NCBI GenBank assembly: GCA_964593865.1
Contig: CAZQKE010000089.1
Location: forward strand, 3,872 to 67,871
DNA from: CAZQKE01 sp964593865
GTDB taxonomy: Bacteria > Chloroflexota > Anaerolineae > JAAYZQ01
Direction: 5' to 3'
Length of the DNA stretch: 64,000 nucleotides
The translations under genes were made by a program, and so were the position numbers. Position 1 is the stretch's first letter. Every line of letters starts with the position of its first letter. Shown piece after piece: positions 50,049 through 58,708 of this stretch. The notes beneath the pieces are model-generated. The model had not been told where the DNA came from and ran no database searches. It saw only the letters and a list, made by a program, of their open reading frames with translations.

Positions 50049-51218
50049 ATGTGGTTCTTTCGCAGCCCGGAGATCGTCTTTGGGGCGGGGGCGTTGGACT
50101 ACCTGACCGATCTGCCGGGGCATAAAGCGTTCATCGTCACCGACGAGAACATGGTCAAACTGGGGTTCGTCCGGCGGGTGCAGGAAGCTTTGGCTCAAGC
50201 AGGGATTGAAACGGAAGTTTTTGCCGAAGTGGAGCCGAATCCTTCGTTGCAGACCGTCAAGCGGGGGGCGGAGGCGGCCCGGGCTTACGGGCCGGATTGG
50301 ATCATCGGCCTGGGCGGAGGCTCGGCTATGGATGCGGCCAAGTCGGTGTTCGTGCAGTATGAGCGGCCTGACCTTCCCCCCGATGACCTGGCCCCCATGG
50401 GGCACCTCGGCCTGCGTCAGAAGGCCAAACTGATGGCCATCCCCACCACCAGCGGCACGGGAGCCGAGGTCACCTGGCCCATCGTCCTCACCGATTTGGC
50501 CGAAGGGCGCAAGGTCACGGTGGGCCATGCCGAAAACATCCCCGATCTGGCCATTGTGGACCCGGTGTTCACGTTGCACCTCCCCCCTCAGATCACCGCC
50601 GATACGGGGATGGATGTGCTGACCCACGCCGTTGAGGGGTATACCGGTCAGTGGCGCAACGACTTTTCCGATGGCTTGTGCCTCAAGGCGGTCCAGATGG
50701 TGTTCACATATCTCCCCCGCGCTTACGAATCGGGCGCGGAGGATGAGGAAGCCCGTGAAAAGATGCACAACGCGGCGACCATCGCCGGGCTGGGGTTCGG
50801 CAACGCCCAGGCGGCTACGGCCCACGCGCTGGGGCATTCGCTGGGGGCGGTGTTTCACGTTCCCCACGGGCGGGCCGTGGGCCTTTTTTTGCCCTACACC
50901 ATAGAGTTTGCCGTGCGGGGCTACCTGCCCACCCGTTACGCCGACCTGGCCCGCTTCCTGGGCTTGCCCGCGGAGGACGAAGCCCAGGGCGCGGCCGGCT
51001 TTGTCGCCGCCGTCCGCGACCTGGCCCGGCGCATCGGGCAGCCGACCTCGCTGCAGGAAGCAGGTATCTCCCCGGAAGAGTTTGAAGCCAAATTGCCCAA
51101 ACTGGTGGATAACGCCCTCAATGACAGTGCCATGCTCATCGGCTCCCGCTTCCCGGAAGAGGAAGAGGTTGAAAAGATATTTCGCTATGCCTATGAGGGC
51201 AAGCCGATAGATTTCTGA
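50049..51218 (+). CDS. Iron-containing alcohol dehydrogenase
   Basis: A 389-residue group III dehydrogenase. It has the NAD-binding GLGGGSAMDAAK and PTTSGTGAEVT motifs and iron ligands in the ADTGMDVLTHAVEGYT region and the HALGHSLGAVFHVPHG region (three His and one Asp). It interconverts an alcohol and aldehyde; candidates include butanol, propanediol or lactaldehyde dehydrogenases. The start ATG 50049 has GGGAGG upstream; a longer frame runs back into the word repeat and is not used. Confidence 0.94.
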   Translation: MWFFRSPEIVFGAGALDYLTDLPGHKAFIVTDENMVKLGFVRRVQEALAQAGIETEVFAEVEPNPSLQTVKRGAEAARAYGPDWIIGLGGGSAMDAAKSVFVQYERPDLPPDDLAPMGHLGLRQKAKLMAIPTTSGTGAEVTWPIVLTDLAEGRKVTVGHAENIPDLAIVDPVFTLHLPPQITADTGMDVLTHAVEGYTGQWRNDFSDGLCLKAVQMVFTYLPRAYESGAEDEEAREKMHNAATIAGLGFGNAQAATAHALGHSLGAVFHVPHGRAVGLFLPYTIEFAVRGYLPTRYADLARFLGLPAEDEAQGAAGFVAAVRDLARRIGQPTSLQEAGISPEEFEAKLPKLVDNALNDSAMLIGSRFPEEEEVEKIFRYAYEGKPIDF

Positions 51219-51255
51219 GCAGCGGGCATGGCCTCCGCTTCTGGGAGTAGCTGCG

Positions 51256-51894
51256 ATGGACATCACTTGGTACGGTCATGCTTGCTTTCGGCTGAGCGAG
51301 CGTGGCGTCGTTATCGTCACCGACCCGCCTACCGACGCTTTAGGGTACACGCGGCCCCGCATCCGCGCCGATGTGGTGACCATCAGCCATGACCATCCGG
51401 GGCACAACAACCGCGTCGGTTTCCGGGGCGGCCCTCGTTTTTTCGATGGGCCGGGCGAATATGAAGTCAAGGGAGTGTTCATCACCGGCATTGCCGCTTA
51501 TCACGATGGGCGCAAGGGAGCCAAACGGGGGCGTAATACCATCTTTCTCTTTGATTTTGACGGCTTGACCGTTTGTCACCTGGGCGATCTGGGGCATGTG
51601 CCGGACCAGAACCAAGTGGAAGCCCTCAGTGCGGTAGATGTCCTGCTCATTCCCGTCGGCGGCTTGCACACCATTGATGCTTCCAAAGCCGCAGAGGTGA
51701 TCAGCTTGATCGAGCCACGGCTGGTGATCCCCATGCATTACAAAACGCCCAAAGAAAAGGCTCGCTTGCACAAGGTGGAGATCTTTCTCAAACAGATGGG
51801 ATTGGCCTCCTTATCCCCCCAGCCGGATTTACGCGTGACCAGGTCCTCCCTGCCGGAGGAAACCGAGGTCGTCCTCCTCGACTATCGGCACTGA
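51256..51894 (+). CDS. MBL-fold metal-dependent hydrolase (UlaG-like)
   Basis: A 212-residue beta-lactamase-fold protein. It has WYGHACFRL, the metal motif SHDHPGHNN (HxHxxH variant: D-H-x-x-H), CHLGDLGH and PMHYKTPK. The first motif normally reads HxHxDH; here the first His is Asp-shifted, so activity should not be assumed. It follows the ADH gene by 37 bp. Confidence 0.86.
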   Translation: MDITWYGHACFRLSERGVVIVTDPPTDALGYTRPRIRADVVTISHDHPGHNNRVGFRGGPRFFDGPGEYEVKGVFITGIAAYHDGRKGAKRGRNTIFLFDFDGLTVCHLGDLGHVPDQNQVEALSAVDVLLIPVGGLHTIDASKAAEVISLIEPRLVIPMHYKTPKEKARLHKVEIFLKQMGLASLSPQPDLRVTRSSLPEETEVVLLDYRH

Positions 51895-51902
51895 ACCCCT
51901 GG

Positions 51903-51920
51903 GCCGGGCTGCAACCCGGT
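51903..51920. terminator. Short palindrome between convergent gene ends
   Basis: GCCGGGCTGCAACCCGGT lies between the MBL gene and the convergent radical SAM gene. Stem CCGGG/CCCGG, loop CTGCAA. Almost the same palindrome occurs at 30224-30241. It could act as a weak bidirectional terminator; no U-run is present. Confidence 0.4.
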
Positions 51921-53185
51921 TAGCAGCGTGGATCCTGTGGCCGGTACATGCTCCGGGCCAGCTGCTCCTGCCTACGCCACTGGCCGATCTGATGGCCCTG
52001 ACCGGCCAACCGATCCAGGAGAGGGCGCAGGGCCTGGTCCACGCGACCGGGCGGCGCGTGCTCCAGCGGCGTGCCGGGCAGGGGCATGAAGGTATGGGTG
52101 TGAAGGACCGCTCCCCGTGCCACCAGTTCCTCCATCAGGTGCAGAGTAGCGGCCACATCCTCCGCTTCTTCGCCGGGCAGACCGAAAATCAGGTCCACCA
52201 CCGGCGTCAACCCCTCGGCGGAGACCACCTCGGCGGCGCGGAGCACGTCGGCGACGGTGTGGCAGCGGCGCAAAGCACGCAGCATCCGCTCCGAGCCGCT
52301 TTGCGCCCCGAAAATCAGGTTGTCGTTGCCGCAGTAACGGCGCACCAGGGCCACAGCCTCCGGCGTCACCGTCTCCGGCCCTACTTCGGAAGGAAATGTG
52401 CCGAAATAGACCCGCTCCCGGCCCACCAGGGCGGCCATCTCGCGCAGCAGATGCTCGATGGCCTCCAGGTTGACGGTGCGGCCGTTGTCGGGCGATTGGT
52501 AGGCGAAGGCGTTGGGCGTGATGAAGCGCAGGTAGCGGTAGCCCTTTTCCATCGCCCGCCGCACCCAAGCGACGATGCTCTCCACGGAGCGGTGGCGCAT
52601 CCGCCCGCCGAACAGGAACGAAGTCTGGCAAAAAGAGCAAGCACAAGGACACCCCCGCGTGATCTCAATGGGGGCAAAGCGGCGGTGGGCCAGGCCCAGG
52701 GGTGGGTAATCGTCCAGGCGGATGGGCCGAGGGCGGGGGCCGCGCACCGGCTGTCCCGCCTCATCCAAAACGACCAAGCCGGGCAGCCCGGCCAACGGCC
52801 CCCCTCCTTGCAGCCGGTCCAGGAGCGCGGGCAGCGTCTCCTCCCCTTCGCCGACGACCACCGCATCGGCCCCTAACCCCAGCACCTCAACGGGACGGGC
52901 CGAGGGGTGCGGCCCCCCGGCGACGATGAACGCCCCATCCAGGCTGCGCAGCCGGGCCAGCAGGTCCGCCATGGCCGGAAGGTCGGCGGTGGCGAAGGAA
53001 AGGGCGATTACCAATCGCTCTGCTCCGGTGGAAAGGGCGTGCAGCCGGGGCAGCAACCGCTCATCGTGCCACAGAAAATCCAGGGGGATGTGGCGGGTGC
53101 GCGGATCGGCTTCCAGCGCGCCGGTCAGGACGGCGATGCTGTTGCGGTTGTGTTTGCGGACGACAAAGGCCAGGCGCAGCATCAT
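51920..53185 (-). CDS. B12-binding domain/radical SAM protein (TIGR04013-like)
   Basis: A 421-residue protein. Residues about 1-150 resemble a cobalamin-binding fold (ALSFATADLPAMADLLARLR, IVAGGPHPSARPVEVLGLG), but no DxHxxG is seen. The radical SAM cluster motif is CPCACSFC (about residues 183-190), and the barrel follows to about 400 with FGAQSGSERMLRALRR. The family acts in unknown modifications. It overlaps the upstream hydrolase gene by 4 bp, so the two are coupled. Confidence 0.87.
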   Translation of the reverse strand: MMLRLAFVVRKHNRNSIAVLTGALEADPRTRHIPLDFLWHDERLLPRLHALSTGAERLVIALSFATADLPAMADLLARLRSLDGAFIVAGGPHPSARPVEVLGLGADAVVVGEGEETLPALLDRLQGGGPLAGLPGLVVLDEAGQPVRGPRPRPIRLDDYPPLGLAHRRFAPIEITRGCPCACSFCQTSFLFGGRMRHRSVESIVAWVRRAMEKGYRYLRFITPNAFAYQSPDNGRTVNLEAIEHLLREMAALVGRERVYFGTFPSEVGPETVTPEAVALVRRYCGNDNLIFGAQSGSERMLRALRRCHTVADVLRAAEVVSAEGLTPVVDLIFGLPGEEAEDVAATLHLMEELVARGAVLHTHTFMPLPGTPLEHAPPGRVDQALRPLLDRLAGQGHQIGQWRRQEQLARSMYRPQDPRC

Positions 53186-54297
53186 GGCGATTCTCTGGCA
53201 ACCAGGGGCAGGTAGACGCCGTAGCCCCAGAACGCCTCCTCCATAAAGTCGGCGATCAGCACCGTGGGGGTGGCGGTGACGAAGGCGATGGCCGCCATCT
53301 CCGAGACATGGTCGTAGCCGGGCAAAAAGTCGTGCCGGACATCAAAGCCCAGCTGTCCCAGTTTGTTATAGAACATGATCGCCTGTTCGGGGAGGGAAGG
53401 TAGGTCTTGCCCGCAGTGGAGCAGGTAAAAGGGCGGCAGGGTGGCCCCTTTCGTGACATAGGTGGTGGGGGAGCCTTCGTCCAGGGCTTCGGTGTCGGTG
53501 ATCCCGCCGGGCCAGGTCTGGTTGATGTTCGCGCCAAAGACGACCATATTCAGGTCTTTGACCGAGTAGGCTCCGCTCAAACCGACCACGCCTTTGATGG
53601 CCGGGCGGAGGCGGGCGTAGGCGGGATGAGTAGCCAGGAGGGCGGCCAGGTGGCCGCCCGCCGAATGGCCGAACACGACGATCTGCTCCGGGTTGCCGCC
53701 GTAATCGCCGATGTACCCCACCGTCCGGCTCAGGGCGGCGGCCACATCCTGGATGTTGTCGGGATACCAGGCCGCTTTGGTCGCCGTGAGGACGCCTGCA
53801 GGGCCGCTCCCGCTCCGCCGGGCAGGGCAGTTTTCGGCCAGGGTCACCTGATCGGAGGTCAACCGGTAGTCAATGACGACCGTAACCCAGCCCAGCTCGC
53901 CGCTGAAGGAGCGGGAGACAAAGCCGTATTGGTCGGCATAACCGTCGGTCCAGCCCCCGCCGTGGACGAAAAAGACCACAGGCCGCCTGTCCAAGGGGGT
54001 TCCATCCTGGACGGGGCGGTAGACCGTCAGGGTGTGGATGTCAAAGCAGGTTTTGGCATAGCGGGGATCGTCAATCAGGAAGGGAGGCGAATAGGGAAGG
54101 GTGTAAGAGATGACGGTGTAAGCGGAGTTGGACAGGTCGGCGGTTCCCGGAAGGGACGCGCGTTCGGGCAACTCGTAAGGAAAGGTCGCCCTATCCGCAC
54201 TTCCGGCGTCCTGGGCGGTGACGCCGACGGTAAACACTGCCGCCAGCGTCATCAGCAGCAAGGCAACGGCGAGTGTCGCTCCCCATCCTGTCCTCAT
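53182..54297 (-). CDS. Secreted alpha/beta-hydrolase (esterase) with YLPLV C-terminal tail
   Basis: A 371-residue exported hydrolase. The signal peptide covers about residues 1-29 (ending VTAQDA). It has the oxyanion motif FVHGGGW, the nucleophile serine in GHSAGGHLAA and the histidine in GYDHVSEMA, as in carboxylesterase/BD-FAE enzymes. The protein ends GYGVYLPLVARESP. By memory, YLPLV-type tails recur at the ends of secreted proteins of Anaerolineae and may be a sorting signal; this needs a search. The radical SAM gene overlaps its stop. Confidence 0.87.
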   Translation of the reverse strand: MRTGWGATLAVALLLMTLAAVFTVGVTAQDAGSADRATFPYELPERASLPGTADLSNSAYTVISYTLPYSPPFLIDDPRYAKTCFDIHTLTVYRPVQDGTPLDRRPVVFFVHGGGWTDGYADQYGFVSRSFSGELGWVTVVIDYRLTSDQVTLAENCPARRSGSGPAGVLTATKAAWYPDNIQDVAAALSRTVGYIGDYGGNPEQIVVFGHSAGGHLAALLATHPAYARLRPAIKGVVGLSGAYSVKDLNMVVFGANINQTWPGGITDTEALDEGSPTTYVTKGATLPPFYLLHCGQDLPSLPEQAIMFYNKLGQLGFDVRHDFLPGYDHVSEMAAIAFVTATPTVLIADFMEEAFWGYGVYLPLVARESP

Positions 54298-54317
54298 AGT
54301 TTAGTTCCCCCGGAGAT

Positions 54318-54397
54318 GGCGGGCCGTCCGCAAATAGAATACGAATGCGCGAATTTGCCCGGCCCGTTCATGTGTCGCGGCGCATTCGCGGATGACC
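54318..54397 (-). repeat. Dispersed intergenic repeat, family 2, copy B
   Basis: The reverse complement matches 30083-30161 end to end (shared GCGGACGGCC end, GGGCCGGGCA centre, and TCCGC start). It lies upstream of the secreted hydrolase. The flanking words GGTCCAA and CTTGG are also shared, so the element may be about 110 bp. Confidence 0.75.
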
Positions 54398-54516
54398 AAG
54401 CCGAGTGGTTGGACCCGCACCGGGCGGGCCGTTGACCGACCGCCCGGCCACGGCCCCGAAAGAGGTGTTTCAATTGTCCGTACGGCCACGTCGCTCGGCG
54501 AGGGTCATAGGCTCCG

Positions 54517-54732
54517 TCAATGCTTTTCCGCTTCGGTGGCGGCGGAGGCGACGGCCCAGGCGACCACGCCCCACGACCCGCCGCCCAGCAGGACGCCCAG
54601 CAGCAGGGAACGAACGGTCAACGGGGCGAGATTGCCGCTGAGCAGACCGGCTACGGTCAACAGCGCGCCGAGCAGCCCCGCGATCAGGCCGATTTTGAGG
54701 GGAGCGTCCAACCGTGCCCAACGTTGTCTCAT
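54517..54732 (-). CDS. Small membrane protein of unknown function
   Basis: A 71-residue protein with two hydrophobic helices (about 14-33 and 42-62; LKIGLIAGLLGALLTVAGLL and LLLGVLLGGGSWGVVAWAV) and a charged C-terminus. Start ATG 54732 follows GGAGGTGTT; its own promoter is at 54797-54825. No family is recognised. Confidence 0.75.
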   Translation of the reverse strand: MRQRWARLDAPLKIGLIAGLLGALLTVAGLLSGNLAPLTVRSLLLGVLLGGGSWGVVAWAVASAATEAEKH

Positions 54733-54796
54733 AACACCTCCACAGGCCGGAAACTTGCGATTTTCGGATCGGACCGGAATCCGGACGGCTCCGTGT

Positions 54797-54825
54797 ATTA
54801 TAAGGCACGATCCCCTGCAAGTCAA
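54797..54825 (-). promoter_or_regulatory. Sigma-A promoter of the small membrane protein gene
   Basis: On the minus strand: -35 TTGACT (54820-54825), 17-bp spacer, perfect -10 TATAAT (54797-54802). Confidence 0.78.
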
Positions 54826-54883
54826 TTCGGCAAGCCCGGTTTTGCGCCCGGAGCGGAGGTGGATGCCTTGCCCCGGAAACGAA

Positions 54884-54956
54884 GGCGCGGAGAGGGGCCG
54901 TGTACGGTCAACCGCTCCGCGGCGAGTTTTGCCTCCGCGGTGCGGAATCTTGTAAA
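54884..54956 (+). repeat. Dispersed intergenic repeat, family 3, copy c
   Basis: Starts GGCGCGGAGAGG and ends GCGGAATCTTGTAAA, with GTCAACCG and CTCCGCGG words inside; it resembles 32251-32319 and 45255-45333. It lies just before the L,D-transpeptidase promoter. Confidence 0.5.
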
Positions 54957-54988
54957 TGCCTTTGCCCTGCCGCCTTGCCGGTCGGACA

Positions 54989-55017
54989 TTGACAAGCAGA
55001 GGGGGATGGTGTATTAT
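54989..55017 (+). promoter_or_regulatory. Sigma-A promoter of the LysM L,D-transpeptidase gene
   Basis: Perfect -35 TTGACA (54989-54994), 17-bp spacer, -10 TATTAT (55012-55017). A leader of about 180 bases follows, with a strong AAAGGAGG that has no start codon at normal distance. Confidence 0.78.
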
Positions 55018-55201
55018 GCTTCCGCTGCCGCTGGCCGAAAGGGGTGGGATGGCTTCGGCTCATACGGTCCCGGCGGCGCTCCCCTTGCGCCGGACCGCCG
55101 CGCGGGAGGGCACAGGCCCGAAAGCTTGGGCTGCGGCGAGGCCGAGATTTTGGAGTGGAAAGGAGGTCTGCGGATCAAAAGTGCGCGGATTTTGGTACAC
55201 G

Positions 55202-56194
55202 ATGCTGCGCAGCCTGACAGACCACAAGAGTCGTCGTACCCGAATGTGGGTGCTTCTCTTGTTGTTGGCCCTGCCGACCGTGTTGCCTGTTTACGCGCAG
55301 GGGCAGCGGGTGCATGTTGTCCGGCGGGGGGAAACCCTCTACAGCATCGCCCGGCGTTACGGGACGACCGTGACCGCCATTGTCCAAGCCAACGGTTTGA
55401 CCGATCCCGGCTTCATCTATGCCGGGCAGCGGTTGGTCATTCCCGGCAGCGGGAGCAGCGGCGCGACGGCTGCCGGCAGGACCTACATCGTCCGCCCCGG
55501 CGATACCCTATCGGCCATTGCTTACCGTTATGGAACGACGGTGGCAGCCCTTGCCCAGGCCAACGGCTTGCGCGATCCCCGCTTGATCTATGTCGGGCAG
55601 CGGCTTGTCATCCCCGGCGGTGGTGGGGATGGCGTGGCTCCTACCGGCGGAACCTATGTCGTCCGCGCCGGGGATACGCTGGCATCTATTGCCTACCGCC
55701 ACGGAACCACGGTGGCGGCCCTTGTCCGGGCCAACGGTCTGCGCAATCCCAATTTCATCTACCCCGGTCAGCGGCTGACCATCCCCGCCGGGGGTGCGGC
55801 TCCGGCGGCGGGCGGCGGCAAGCGCATCGTCGTAGACCTTTCGGCCCAACGGATGTATGTTTACCAGGACGGTCAATTGCTCTGGAACTGGGTTGTTTCT
55901 ACAGGGCGGCCCGGTCAGGCAACGGCGGTGGGCCACTACAAAGTGCTGAACAAGATCCCCAACGCTTATGCTTCCACCTGGGGCCTGCAAATGCCCTATT
56001 GGTTGGGCATCTATTGGGCCGGTAGTTTGCAGAACGGCATCCACGCCCTGCCCATCATGTCCGACGGTCGGCGGCTGTGGGAAGGCTACTTGGGGACGCC
56101 CGTCTCCTTCGGTTGTATCATCCTCAGCACGGAGAACGCCCGAACCTTGTACAACTGGGCCACGGTCGGTACGCCGGTGGATATTGTCTGGTGA
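55202..56194 (+). CDS. L,D-transpeptidase with three LysM domains
   Basis: A 330-residue exported cell-wall enzyme. The signal peptide covers about residues 14-32 (WVLLLLLALPTVLPVYA). Three LysM repeats (about 36-80, 95-140, 155-200; each with VRxGDTLxxIAxRYGTT and xIYxGQRLVIP) bind peptidoglycan. The YkuD domain (about 210-330) ends with IHALP and the catalytic cysteine in SFGCIIL, where the usual SHGC motif is SFGC. It cross-links peptidoglycan or attaches proteins. ATG 55202 is chosen; a GTG at about 55181 is closer to the strong AAAGGAGG and cannot be excluded. The MFS gene overlaps its stop. Confidence 0.9.
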   Translation: MLRSLTDHKSRRTRMWVLLLLLALPTVLPVYAQGQRVHVVRRGETLYSIARRYGTTVTAIVQANGLTDPGFIYAGQRLVIPGSGSSGATAAGRTYIVRPGDTLSAIAYRYGTTVAALAQANGLRDPRLIYVGQRLVIPGGGGDGVAPTGGTYVVRAGDTLASIAYRHGTTVAALVRANGLRNPNFIYPGQRLTIPAGGAAPAAGGGKRIVVDLSAQRMYVYQDGQLLWNWVVSTGRPGQATAVGHYKVLNKIPNAYASTWGLQMPYWLGIYWAGSLQNGIHALPIMSDGRRLWEGYLGTPVSFGCIILSTENARTLYNWATVGTPVDIVW

Positions 56195-57378
56195 TGATGA
56201 TGACACATCACGCGATCCCGACGGAGGCCGGAAGATTCCAGGCCGACCGCGTGGTGACGATCAGCGCGGGCCATGCCGTCCACGACACTTATACCGCCTT
56301 TTTGAATCCCCTCCTCCCTGCTTTTAGGGAGAATTTGGCCCTTTCCAACACGGAGGCGGGGTTGTTGTCGGTGTTTACCCAGGGGCCATCCTTATTGCAA
56401 CCGGTCATCGGTCACCTGGCCGACCGCAAAGACTTGAGTCGCTTGGTGATCCTGACTCCGGCCATCACGGCGACGGCCATGGGGCTGTTGGGCATTGCCC
56501 CCGGTTACCTGGTGTTGGCTTTGCTGCTTTTGGTCGTCGGCCTTAGTTCGGCGACGCTCCATGCCGTTGCTCCTGTGGTCGCCGGGCGACTTTCGGGCCG
56601 AAGCCTGGGGCGGGGCATGGGGATTTGGATGCTGGGCGGTGAGTTGGGGCGGTTCCTGGGGCCGTTGGTCATCGGTGCTTACTTTTTGCTCCACCCCGAA
56701 AGCTTGCGCAGCTTGCCCTTGCTAATGGTCGGTGGATGGCTGGCTTCGGCTCTGCTCTACATCCGGCTGCAGGGGGTGGAGTGGCGGCCTGCCGACGGCG
56801 ACAACGGTCTGCCCTGGCGTCAGGCATTGCGGAGCATGGGGCCGTTCTTGATCCCGCTGGCGGTCATAATCGCCGTGCGTTCCTTCATGTCTGCTGCGTT
56901 GACCACCTATTTGCCCCTCTTTTTGGTGGACGAAGGGGCGGCGACGGCAACGGCCAGTTTCTCCCTTTCCATTTTGGAAGCGGCGGGCGTTGCCGGAGCG
57001 CTGTTGGGGGGGAGCTTGAGCGACCGACTGGGCAGGCGAAAGATGTTGCTTCTTTCCTTGCTCGGCACACCGCCGTTGATGCTGGCCTTCTTGTTCGCCG
57101 ATGGTTGGCTTCGCCTTCCGTTGTTGTTGCTGTTGGGACTTGTGGCTCTTTCGGTGACGCCGGTCATCATGGCCCTGGTGCAGGAAAGCTTCCCGGAAAG
57201 CCGTGCCCTGGCGAACGGAACCTACATGGCCTTGAGCTTCGGCATCCGCGCCGGGGTGATAGTCGTCGTCGGGCGGATGGGCGACATGTGGGGGTTGTCG
57301 CCGGCCTTTGGCTTCAGTGCGCTGATCCCCTTGCTGGGCGTGCCTTTTCTTTGGATGCTGCCCGCCCGGAGCCGCTGA
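56194..57378 (+). CDS. Major facilitator superfamily transporter (fosmidomycin-resistance-like)
   Basis: A 394-residue membrane protein with about 12 TM helices. It starts GHAVHDTYTAFLNPLLPAF, typical of the Fsr-like efflux group, and has the loop motif GHLADRKDLSRL (MFS motif A-like) and its repeat GSLSDRLGRRKML in the second half. It probably exports a small drug-like molecule. The start is one of three tandem ATGs at 56194-56202; the first overlaps the transpeptidase stop. Confidence 0.9.
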   Translation: MMMTHHAIPTEAGRFQADRVVTISAGHAVHDTYTAFLNPLLPAFRENLALSNTEAGLLSVFTQGPSLLQPVIGHLADRKDLSRLVILTPAITATAMGLLGIAPGYLVLALLLLVVGLSSATLHAVAPVVAGRLSGRSLGRGMGIWMLGGELGRFLGPLVIGAYFLLHPESLRSLPLLMVGGWLASALLYIRLQGVEWRPADGDNGLPWRQALRSMGPFLIPLAVIIAVRSFMSAALTTYLPLFLVDEGAATATASFSLSILEAAGVAGALLGGSLSDRLGRRKMLLLSLLGTPPLMLAFLFADGWLRLPLLLLLGLVALSVTPVIMALVQESFPESRALANGTYMALSFGIRAGVIVVVGRMGDMWGLSPAFGFSALIPLLGVPFLWMLPARSR

Positions 57379-57436
57379 TCCGGTGGGGGTGGGCTTGCCA
57401 ACGGAAAACCTGCCGTTGCGTGTTGGGGGAAAGATC

Positions 57437-58708
57437 ATGAAAAGACGAGCCATCCATGAGCGTGTCGTCATTACCGGCATGGGAGCCATTACCTCTGTGG
57501 GCCTGAATGTGGAGGAGACGTGGCGGAACCTGCTGGCCGGACGGTCGGGAATCGCCGCCATCACCCAGTTTGACGCCAGCCACCTGCCGGTTCGCATTGC
57601 CGGGGAGATCAAGGGTTTTGATCCCACCGAGTACATCCCTTTCAAGGAGGCGCGGCGTATGGCCCGTGCTTCCCAGTTGGCCCTGGCAGCCAGCGTGCAG
57701 GCCATGCAGGATGCCGGTCTGGGCGAACGGGTCCCCGTGCCGGAGCGGTCGGGGGTGATTGTGGGGACCGGCGTCGGTGGCCTGGATGCGGGCTTTGCTG
57801 CCTGGAAGACCTATCAGGCCAAAGGGTTGCGGCGGGTCAATCCCTTTGCCGCAATGTCCGTCTTGTGCAACATGCCTGCCCACCACGTGAGCCATCGCTT
57901 CCAATGCCAAGCGTACAACAACACCACCGTCACCGCTTGTGCGGCGGGGACCATTGCCATCGGTGACGCCGCCGAAGCGATCCGGCGGGGGGCCGCCGAC
58001 CTGATGCTGGCCGGTGGGGTGGAGGGCATGATCCACGAGGTGATCATCGGTGCATTTTCCATCATGCGCGTCCTGGCGACCGATAACGAACACCCGGAGC
58101 AGGCGTGCAAACCCTTTGACGCCCGCCGTGACGGTTTCTGCAGCGCGGAAGGGGTGGCCATGGTGGTTCTGGAGCGGCTGGACAAGGCGATGGAACGGGG
58201 CGCAACCATTTACGCCGAGGTTCTGGGGTATGCCGCCAGTTCGGATGCCTTCCATGCTGCTATTCCCGACCCGGAAGGAGCGGGGGCGGTGCGTGCCATG
58301 AAATGGGCATTGGAGGATGCCGGGATCGCGCCGGAGGAGGTTGACTATATCAATGCCCACGGCCCCGGTACGGTGGTAGGCGATCCCATAGAGACCAAGG
58401 CCATCAAAACCGTGTTCGGCGACCATGCCTACCGTGTGCCGATCAGCTCCACCAAGTCCATGACCGGCCATGCCTTGGGGGGCAGCGGGGCCATTGAGAC
58501 GGTCGTTTGCGCCAAAACCATCGGCGAGGGTATCATCCATCCGACCATCAACTATCAGGTTCCCGATCCGGAGTGCGATTTGGACTATGTACCCAACGTC
58601 GCCCGCAAGGCGGAGGTCCGCACGACGCTCAACAATTCCTTTGGGCTGGGAGGGCAGAACGCTTGCTTGGTCTTGCGCCGTTTTGAGGGACTTGAGGAGA
58701 GAACATGA
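57437..58708 (+). CDS. 3-oxoacyl-[acyl-carrier-protein] synthase II (FabF-like)
   Basis: A 423-residue condensing enzyme. The active-site triad is complete: Cys in TACAAGTIAIG, His in NAHGPGTVVGD, His in SSTKSMTGHALGGSG. It extends fatty acyl-ACP with malonyl-ACP. The N-terminal GMGAITSVGLNVEETW and FDASHLPVRIAGEI fit FabF. Start ATG 57437 has GGGGGAAAG. No other fab genes are near, so a specialised ketosynthase remains possible. Confidence 0.92.
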   Translation: MKRRAIHERVVITGMGAITSVGLNVEETWRNLLAGRSGIAAITQFDASHLPVRIAGEIKGFDPTEYIPFKEARRMARASQLALAASVQAMQDAGLGERVPVPERSGVIVGTGVGGLDAGFAAWKTYQAKGLRRVNPFAAMSVLCNMPAHHVSHRFQCQAYNNTTVTACAAGTIAIGDAAEAIRRGAADLMLAGGVEGMIHEVIIGAFSIMRVLATDNEHPEQACKPFDARRDGFCSAEGVAMVVLERLDKAMERGATIYAEVLGYAASSDAFHAAIPDPEGAGAVRAMKWALEDAGIAPEEVDYINAHGPGTVVGDPIETKAIKTVFGDHAYRVPISSTKSMTGHALGGSGAIETVVCAKTIGEGIIHPTINYQVPDPECDLDYVPNVARKAEVRTTLNNSFGLGGQNACLVLRRFEGLEERT

